13,306 nucleotides of DNA from assembly GCF_000208925.1 (NCBI RefSeq), contig NW_001915231.1, forward strand, positions 1-13,306. The letters run 5' to 3'. Made by a program: the position numbers and the translations under genes. The notes beneath the pieces were generated by a model. It searched no databases. It was given only the letters and a program-made list of their open reading frames with translations, and was not told the DNA's origin. Shown piece by piece: positions 8,003 to 13,306 of the stretch. Position 1 is the stretch's first letter. Every line of letters begins with the position of its first letter. The stretch is from Entamoeba histolytica HM-1:IMSS (taxonomy: Eukaryota; Evosea; Mastigamoebida; Endamoebidae).

Positions 8003-8527
8003 TCACATTAAATTTAAATCTAAAACATCTTTTATAAAAGATGTATATTTTTCTGTTACTGGAGTTGTTTGTGAACAATAAGGATCTCTTTGGGGAACAA
8101 ACATACCAACACCCATTTGAGCTAATTGATCAGAAGTAAGTCCATTTTTTTCTGCATGAACTAATAATTCTCTAAGGAAGGAAAGGATATAATAAAAAGT
8201 GTTAAAGTTATATGTTGGTAATTTTTTGTATAATAAAGAACAAAAGTCACGACTTTCCATTGTCATTCCTTGAGTAGTAAATTCTGTTGGAATTATAGGT
8301 GGAACTGAATTAATTTGTGAAACCAATAACCCACATAAGGAATGTACATTGTATTTTTTGCCACATAAACTTTCTCCATTATGTAAAAGGTGTTTGATTT
8401 CCATCATTTCTTTATCATTTCCTCTTACCAATAACATACAAGGGGTGTCTAATCCTTTACGATAAATATAGTCAATAATTTTAACAAGTTGAGTACTGAT
8501 AGGAATTTCATTCAATGCTGTTGACAT
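8003..8527 (-). CDS. RhoGAP-like single-domain protein lacking the arginine finger
   Basis: The 174-residue product is almost entirely a RhoGAP fold (about residues 8-146). Landmarks are IPISTQLVKIIDYIYRKGLDT (8-28), the helix KEMMEIKHLL (39-48), the segment YNVHSLCGLLVSQINSVPP (59-77) that matches the H..A.LLK.YLREL region, LPTYNFNTFYYILSFLRELL (103-122) that matches LP..N...L..LL.HL, and NGLTSDQLAQMGVGMFVP (128-145) that matches NKMT..NLA..F.P. RhoGAPs speed GTP hydrolysis by Rho/Rac proteins through an arginine in the motif GIFR. Here that stretch is CMLLVRG (30-36): aligned without gaps, the finger position is Leu33, and the next Arg (35) is two residues later. The conserved Lys and Arg of the LLK.YLREL helix are also missing, while the Asn of the NKMT motif stays (128) with its Lys changed to Gly. 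The protein may bind a GTPase without activating hydrolysis. The start at 8527 is the only good ATG. No other domain is present. Confidence 0.75.
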   Translation of the reverse strand: MSTALNEIPISTQLVKIIDYIYRKGLDTPCMLLVRGNDKEMMEIKHLLHNGESLCGKKYNVHSLCGLLVSQINSVPPIIPTEFTTQGMTMESRDFCSLLYKKLPTYNFNTFYYILSFLRELLVHAEKNGLTSDQLAQMGVGMFVPQRDPYCSQTTPVTEKYTSFIKDVLDLNLM

Positions 8528-8751
8528 GTTGTTTTATGGTTATATCATTTTGTTTCTTTTTTTCTTTTTTAATTTCATTTATAAGAAAATACTCTTTCTT
8601 CAAATAATATCAAAAAATTTTAAGTGAAAAACATTAATTAACCTTTTTTTGATTTTAAATCAATTTTGATTTAATAACACATTTTTTATTAACAAAAAGA
8701 ATAACAATTTTTATTTATTTATTTATTTTGTTTTAACATCCTTTTCCATAA

Positions 8752-9665
8752 AGTGATAGGAACGACGTCACTAATTATCGTCATATCAGTTGTACAAATG
8801 TAATTATGAATGTATTTACCTCCATATTAAAAGAAAAGATTCACAGAAGACTTAACATGAATTGTGAATCATTTAAAATTAGTAGTAATTAATTGGGATG
8901 TAAGTTACAATCTTTAGCTGCTAAAGAATGAATAATTAATAGTTATATGTTAAAGCAGCAAAAAGAATAGAAATACCCAAAATATGATGAGTCATATTAT
9001 GACATTAAGAAATTATATGACACAGTAAACCACGAATGAGTACTTGAAACATTAAAATATTTTAATGTAGAGGGTGTCATCATTGACATTATTGAAAGTA
9101 TGATGACTAGATGGAAGATATTCATCGGCTATAAATTTAATGAATATCTATGATGTATTAAATTAAATAGAGGAATTTTACAAATGATTCCTTATCAAAT
9201 CTACTCTTCATCATTCAGATGAATGTAATTTCTCAAATCATCGAAGAGAAATTCCCAAAAGCAAATCACACATTATATATGGATGAATTGAGAATAATGA
9301 CAGAAAGTAGTGAAGAAATGGGAATAATCCACAATGAAATTAAAGAAATAATAAGTGGAATAGGGATGGAAATGAATGAGAAAAAGTCAGTAATGGTATT
9401 AAAAAACATTAAGAAAATACCAGATGGAATGTAAAACATCAATGTAATTGAATATGATGACTTGTATAAATATTTAGGAATATGGCAGTCCGACGAAATT
9501 GATGACACCTTCAATTGTAAAACCATCAAAGAAAAAATGAATCAGAAGATGGAAGAAATAAACAGTGATGAAAGTAGTAATAGAAGATATATTACTAGAA
9601 TAAACACGGAAGTAATCAATATCTTCAGATATTCAGCATCAGTTGTAAATTGGAAAGTCACTTAG
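8752..9665 (+). pseudogene. LINE remnant: reverse transcriptase domain
   Basis: One frame from 8761 to about 9180 stays readable across five stops (8890, 8929, 8968, 9037, 9151). It has the early block NDVTNYRHISCTNVIMNVF, then SNxLGCKLQSLAAKE, then the first catalytic motif DIKKLYDTVNH (from 9001; usual form DIxKAYDSVxH). At about 9185 two bases appear to be lost from the usual LQGDSLSP. In the new frame NDSLSNLLFIIQMN is read, and it continues into 9219-9434. There LYMDE (9273-9287) stands for the YxDD catalytic motif, with the second Asp changed to Glu. After one more stop (9432-9434) the same frame gives DLYKYLGIWQSDEID, the YLG block typical of R2/R4-like enzymes, and the thumb helices up to 9665. 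Confidence 0.85.
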
Positions 9666-10050
9666 ATAAAATGGATTTGGAGATAAGAAAATATTTATGA
9701 AAGGCAAAATACAGTGATTCAACTCCAAAGATCGGTTGTATGTCATTATAGAAGAAATGAATGATTAATAAACATAAATGATGAATATGTTATTGAATTA
9801 ATTAGAACAGTGATGTACTACTGTACCAGAGAAAGTGAAATAAGAAATAACATATTAGATAGATGGTACAGTAAGAAAGGAATAAGGAATAGAATTAAAA
9901 AAACACTAATTCATAAAATCCCAGAAACAAAAATAGAAGAAATAATAAATGAAGGGATTGAAAAGAAAAAAGAAAAAGAAGTAGTAGTAGAAATAAAAAA
10001 ATTAATGATAAATACATCAAAAATGGAAGTGTCATCAAATTAGTGGATAT
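9666..10050 (+). pseudogene. LINE remnant: linker after the reverse transcriptase
   Basis: After a stop at 9663-9665, fragments in changing frames read KMDLEIRKYL, then KAKYSDSTPKIGCMSL, then YRRNE and LININDEYVIELIRTVMYY, and finally the open frame 9810-10043 with many Lys, Glu and Ile. The order 'tRK.L...K......R.Y..R..GG.GL..I' is the usual one downstream of the thumb in R2/R4-type elements. This part carries no catalytic residues and is the least conserved of the element. Confidence 0.6.
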
Positions 10051-10095
10051 TTCAGAAGATAGTTCGAGTCAAAAGGAGTAGATAAAACTACTACA

Positions 10096-10359
10096 GTGAA
10101 AGCATGGAAGTACACCAATATTAAAAAGAATGCATTTCTACAATTAACTAAAATGCAAGATGGTGCAATATTTTGTGGGTATAAAAAAGCAAAAATAATG
10201 AAAAATGAAAGATTAAAATACTCAACACTTTGTAAAGACAAAATAGCAACAGTAGAACACATTTTACTATCTTGTATTGGTCATAAAAAATCACAAATGG
10301 AAAAACATGACAATATTGGTATTATAATATTGATTAATAAGAAAATACACAGGAAATAA
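10096..10359 (+). pseudogene. LINE remnant: Cys/His motif region
   Basis: The 87-codon open piece includes KAWKYTNIKKNAFLQLTKMQ and ends in TVEHILLSCIGHKK. Elements with a restriction-like endonuclease have a CxxC...HxxxxC motif just before the endonuclease. Here it reads S-T-L-C (10222-10233), eight residues, H (10258-10260), four residues, C (10273-10275). So only the first Cys is replaced, by Ser. The short Met start at 10096 is not a real gene start. Confidence 0.75.
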
Positions 10360-10450
10360 ACAATATAAAAAACCCCCTTATGAAACAGTGTTCCAATATA
10401 AAGACATCACAATGATATGGAACAAACAAATAATGCCTAAAAGTGAATGA

Positions 10451-10755
10451 CAATATCACAAAATACCAGACATATACGTATTAGATAAAAAGAACAAAAC
10501 GGGTCTAATATTTGATATGATTATTGTGGCTGATCACAATATTAATGGAGCCTATTTGAAGAAAAGAAATAAGTATAAAGAATTAAAGAATATTCTAATG
10601 AAAATAGAAAAGTTAAAAGATGTCAAAATAATTCCAGTAGTAATTTCAAATAAATAAATGGATTAATAAACAAAGAATATAATAGATTAATCAGAGAATT
10701 AAAAATTGAAATTGACATCGAGAAAGAAGTAAAAAACATTGTAATAAAAACATGA
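10451..10755 (+). pseudogene. LINE remnant: restriction-like endonuclease
   Basis: The piece 10451-10657 is open but has no ATG. It contains KIPDIYVLDKKNKTG, then LIFDMIIVADHN, with Pro-Asp at 10466-10471 and the next acidic residue, Asp, at 10514 after 14 residues. This is the PD-x(12-14)-D core known for the endonuclease of EhLINE/R2-type elements. It is followed by KYKELKNILMKIE and the hydrophobic strand VKIIPVVISN. After a small frame change, 10660-10755 continues with NKEYNRLIRELKIEIDIEKE, the usual C-terminal helices. The catalytic residues that can be seen are intact here, unlike in the reverse transcriptase. Confidence 0.8.
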
Positions 10756-10880
10756 TAGATGTCATGGAATACTACTTCAATCACAACCAAATATACTCCG
10801 TAAAGCTGAATGAAGATGAAGGGATGGGATTAGTCTCCGCTGAGCCAGGAAGAATAGAAGCTAGTTCTATTAATATTTAA
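10752..10880 (+). other. Short open stretch, probable 3' end of the LINE remnant
   Basis: A 42-codon frame (MIDVMEYYFNHNQIYSV at the start, EPGRIEASSINI at the end) starts inside the last codons of the endonuclease fragment. It covers a patch that is clearly less A+T-rich than its surroundings (10815-10865). It may be the C-terminus of the element in another frame or its 3' untranslated region, which in LINE/SINE pairs is the part recognised by the reverse transcriptase. I would not call it an independent gene. Confidence 0.35.
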
Positions 10881-10910
10881 TTAATTGATTTTTATTTGTT
10901 GAAATAAAAT

Positions 10911-11110
10911 TTGCATCCTTTATTTTTTTCTTTCTTTTCTTCTTTTATCATCTCTTTTGTTTTATTACACTTTATCTTCTTTCTTTTTATATTCTCTCAT
11001 TTCTACTTTTATTCTTTCTTCATCATATTCTACTTCTTACTTTCTTTTTATTCTTTTATATCATTCATTCTCTTCTTTTTCAATTATTTGCTTTTTTTCG
11101 TTGCCGAAAT
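10911..11110. repeat. Pyrimidine-rich low-complexity tract
   Basis: About 200 bases of the plus strand are mainly T and C in runs such as TTTTTTTCTTTC and TTCTTCTTTTATC. The 94-residue frame through it (10911-11195) is almost only Phe, Ser, Ile, Leu and Tyr and is a composition effect, not a protein gene. Read on the minus strand it is purine-rich and would give Lys/Glu/Arg-rich peptides, again with stops. The tract begins within 35 bases of the end of the LINE remnant. Confidence 0.6.
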
Positions 11111-12418
11111 GAATTATTATTTGTATTTCTATATTTCATTTTTATTCTTGTTATTCATCATTCTTATTTATGTGTTATTTGTATTATTCATTTGAATAAA
11201 TAAAAATGAAAGAGTAATATTCTAAGAAATATATAATGATAAAATTTACAAATAATAGAAAGAATAATGTAATAAGTTTAATTCTTTTATATGAATATTT
11301 CATTTATTTACATTTTGATTTATTGTGTTGATTCAATTAATACATTACTGTATTCTTTATTAATTTACATATTAAATTATTTTATTAATCATTTTTAATG
11401 TTATAATATTTCTCTTCTTATTGAAATATCATTCATCACTTTTTTCATAAACAAAAATAAATATGAATGACAAATATTCATACATCAAACAATTAAAATG
11501 AAATAAATAATCAATTCAATAACATTAATAATATAAAAGAATAAAATGAATATTAAATTTAATGAATGATAATATATAATGATATTTTATTCTTTATTTC
11601 ATTACTTAAATAAATTGATAAAATATCAAAATGAATAACATAAAAATAATACAATAAAAATATAGAATGAATAACACTGATTGAGTATAAATAGATAATA
11701 TCATTTATAATTATAAATATACACAACCTAACATCTTTTTAATTATTTTAATTAATTAAATATTCATCTAATCATTTTTATTCATTTATATCTTCAATCA
11801 AGTCAATAGAAATATTAAAGATAATATTATCAATGAAGAATGGCAAAATGAATATTTGTCTTTTTATCATTTATTAATTTCTTTATTTAAAATATATTAC
11901 ATTTATCATTCTTCATTATGTTACATTAAAATATTATATCAAATTTATCATTTTATTTTTATAATGATTATTTATTTTCGTTAAAGATAAATGAGTTATA
12001 TTAATTTCAATCAACATTTTAAACACATGTTTTAATTCTTTACTTAATCTCATCATGAACTATTATTCATTGTATATTTTTCATTTTGATTCGACGTTTC
12101 ATTATTTCAAAAAATGTTTGTGTTTAAACTCAAAAAGAATAGAAAATATAATCTATATTCATTTTCATTTTGTTATTTCATATTATATATTTAATTAATT
12201 TCAATACATTGTACCAACAACAAAATAAACATTTCATTACAGTTGAGTCACTAAAAAGAATGTCATTATTCAATAGAATATTGTATTTGTTTGTTATTTC
12301 AATAGAAGAGAAACATTTAAATTATCTATAGATTGACTATTTTCTGATATGATGAATGACAAATATATTAATATGTTAAAATTAAAATAATTGGTGAAGA
12401 AGAAGAGAAGTTAATTAA
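11111..12418. other. A+T-rich intergenic region without genes
   Basis: I see no coding region on either strand. The words ATTCATT and AATGAAT recur often on both strands (for example around 11460, 11545, 11665 and 12055), but I find no regular period, no long direct or inverted repeat, and no RNA gene. Confidence 0.5.
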
Positions 12419-13001
12419 ATGAATATCCAATCAAAAGAATCAGTTGAAATAAGAAAAGGAAGAAAATTAACACTAATTAGAGAAGAATTGAAATGTGTTT
12501 CATGTTATACATTCAGTTCAATTCGAATAATTGAAAGAAGAACAAGAAATGAGAAAGATGGTAATGATAAGATACATGATATTTCAGAATAACATATGGT
12601 TCAGTGTAATCATGAGAATAAAAATAATTGGTGTGATGGATGATTTTGTTCAAATATTTATATTTATAATATATGAAATGGAATTACTAAATAAATTGAT
12701 TAGATATACACTGAAATGGATTTTACATTTAGAGTTTATTTAAAATCATTTTATTAAAATCAAGAAATATAACAGAATTACAAGAAATAATGAAATTAAA
12801 GTTAAAACAGTATTTTTCACGTTGTCTTGTTGATGTTTTAATTGATGAATCATTTGTTAAATTCTATTTATACAAAATAATGGTGGATATATTGATACTC
12901 AATGCAATAATAACTTTATTGTATTAATTCATCAAGTTTGTTGTGTTAGATAATGTGTTATTGATAGAAAAGAATAATATATAGTTAGAAATTCATTTTG
13001 A
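12419..13001 (+). pseudogene. Decayed gene of unknown family, Cys/His-rich start
   Basis: I do not recognise this. A 57-codon frame opens at 12419 (MNIQSKESVEIRKGRKLTL, then ELKCVSCYTFSSIRI) and stops at 12590-12592. The same frame reads on with HMVQCNHENKNNWCDG, a stop, then FCSNIYIYNI. Together they give CxxC, CxH and WC residues that could bind a metal. The next coding-like fragment is in another frame (12733-12927: RNITELQEIMKLKLKQYF, then RCLVDVLIDESFVKFYLYKI), and a third frame follows to 13001 (NNGGYIDTQCNNNFIVLIHQ). Codon choice in these pieces is like that of the intact genes here, which is why I favour a dead gene over chance frames. A possible earlier piece ends just before the ATG (KIKIIGEEEEKLIK, about 12379-12420, in another frame). 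Limits are approximate. Confidence 0.4.
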
Positions 13002-13306
13002 ACATTAATGTTGAGTGAAATGATATATCAATACAAATATTGATGAAATACATGTTGCTACTATTTACATATTTTATAAAATTAAGATTGAATATCTCTG
13101 AATATTTCACATTGAAATCAATTATTTTTAATAAATTTCATTTATCATTGTTTGAATAAATTTAATTTTAAATAAAATATATATTATTTATTATTTAATT
13201 ACACAACAATGAAATTAAAATATAAATAGAAGAAAGATATTTGATAATAAAAGTATTTTATTAATATATAATTTCTTTTATATTTTTGTGTTTGTTATTA
13301 ATGTAT
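13002..13306. other. A+T-rich right edge, nothing recognised
   Basis: Only short frames of low-complexity composition occur. No repeat or RNA gene is seen. Confidence 0.5.

Larger units (their letters stand above)
8745..10880 (+). mobile_element. Dead, 5'-truncated non-LTR retrotransposon (LINE) of R4-like type
   Basis: A run of broken frames on the plus strand holds, in order, the parts of a LINE with a restriction-like endonuclease: reverse transcriptase (about 8761-9440), thumb and linker (9440-10040), a Cys/His motif (10231-10275) and an endonuclease (10451-10755). Entamoeba LINEs (EhLINE type) have this order, with a C-terminal restriction-like endonuclease placing them near the R4 clade. 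The copy cannot be active: it has many stops, several frame changes and no 5' half. Homology begins close to 8745, near the start of the conserved TNYR block of the reverse transcriptase, so anything upstream (first ORF, 5' UTR) is missing, as expected from incomplete reverse transcription. The likely 3' end is near 10880, where a less A+T-rich patch (10815-10865) gives way to A+T-rich and then pyrimidine-rich DNA. The exact family cannot be named without alignment. Confidence 0.85.

Noticed and set aside
8916..8930. Short palindrome CTTTAG-CTG-CTAAAG
   Set aside because: It lies inside readable reverse-transcriptase codons (SLAAKE) and is too short to suggest a regulatory or terminator role.
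10911..11195. 94-residue Phe/Ser/Ile-rich reading frame
   Set aside because: It is explained by the pyrimidine-rich tract; a membrane protein would not have so few residue types.
11111..12418. Recurring ATTCATT/AATGAAT words as a possible tandem repeat or origin
   Set aside because: Spacing is irregular, and such words are frequent by chance in DNA of this composition.
12531..12743. 70-residue plus-strand frame overlapping the decayed unknown gene
   Set aside because: Its first half is a shadow of the better frame that starts at 12419; its second half (DDFVQIFIFIIYEMEL) may be one more fragment, but it is not a gene by itself.
1..13306. A new multi-gene defence or mobile system
   Set aside because: The intact genes are of known eukaryotic types and lie on both strands without operon structure; the only mobile part is a dead LINE.

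Overview
The window looks like nuclear DNA of an Entamoeba species. It is very A+T-rich, the genes are short and mostly intronless, intergenic leaders are short, and one gene carries a 53-base intron. Several protein types are ones that Entamoeba carries in families: TLDc-domain proteins, RhoGAP-like proteins, Ras/Rab-like GTPases, leucine-rich-repeat proteins, and LINEs with a restriction-like endonuclease. The species cannot be fixed from the sequence alone.

Layout. Positions 1-512 (minus) hold the first 170 codons of a Pescadillo/Nop7 ribosome-biogenesis protein; the rest lies off the left edge. Positions 513 to about 1430 are A+T-rich with no supportable gene. From about 1430 to 3493 (plus) there is a decayed coding region, broken by many stops and frame changes. 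Its fragments are rich in Leu, Ile and Asn and look like an Entamoeba leucine-rich-repeat protein. A compact block of intact genes follows: a 67-residue unknown (3560-3763, minus), a TLDc-domain protein (3815-4804, minus), a 12-segment membrane transporter of the major facilitator type (5291-6973, plus), a spliced and atypical small GTPase (7216-7898, plus), and a single-domain RhoGAP-like protein (8003-8527, minus) that faces it tail to tail.

From about 8745 to 10880 (plus) lies a 5'-truncated, mutated copy of a non-LTR retrotransposon. Its reverse transcriptase, Cys/His motif and restriction-like PD-D endonuclease are all still readable in order. This agrees with the R4-like LINE lineage known from Entamoeba. 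It is followed by a pyrimidine-rich tract (about 10911-11110) and then roughly 1.2 kb of A+T-rich DNA without genes. The last part, 12419-13001 (plus), holds fragments of another decayed gene that I do not recognise, with a Cys/His-rich start.

How the parts fit. The intact genes are housekeeping or signalling genes with no sign of a single shared pathway. The GTPase and the RhoGAP-like gene are neighbours, and each has lost residues normally needed for the GTPase cycle, which makes the pair the most interesting intact locus here. Decayed genes and a dead retroelement flank the block on both sides. I see no CRISPR array, tRNA, rRNA, or convincing new multi-gene system.
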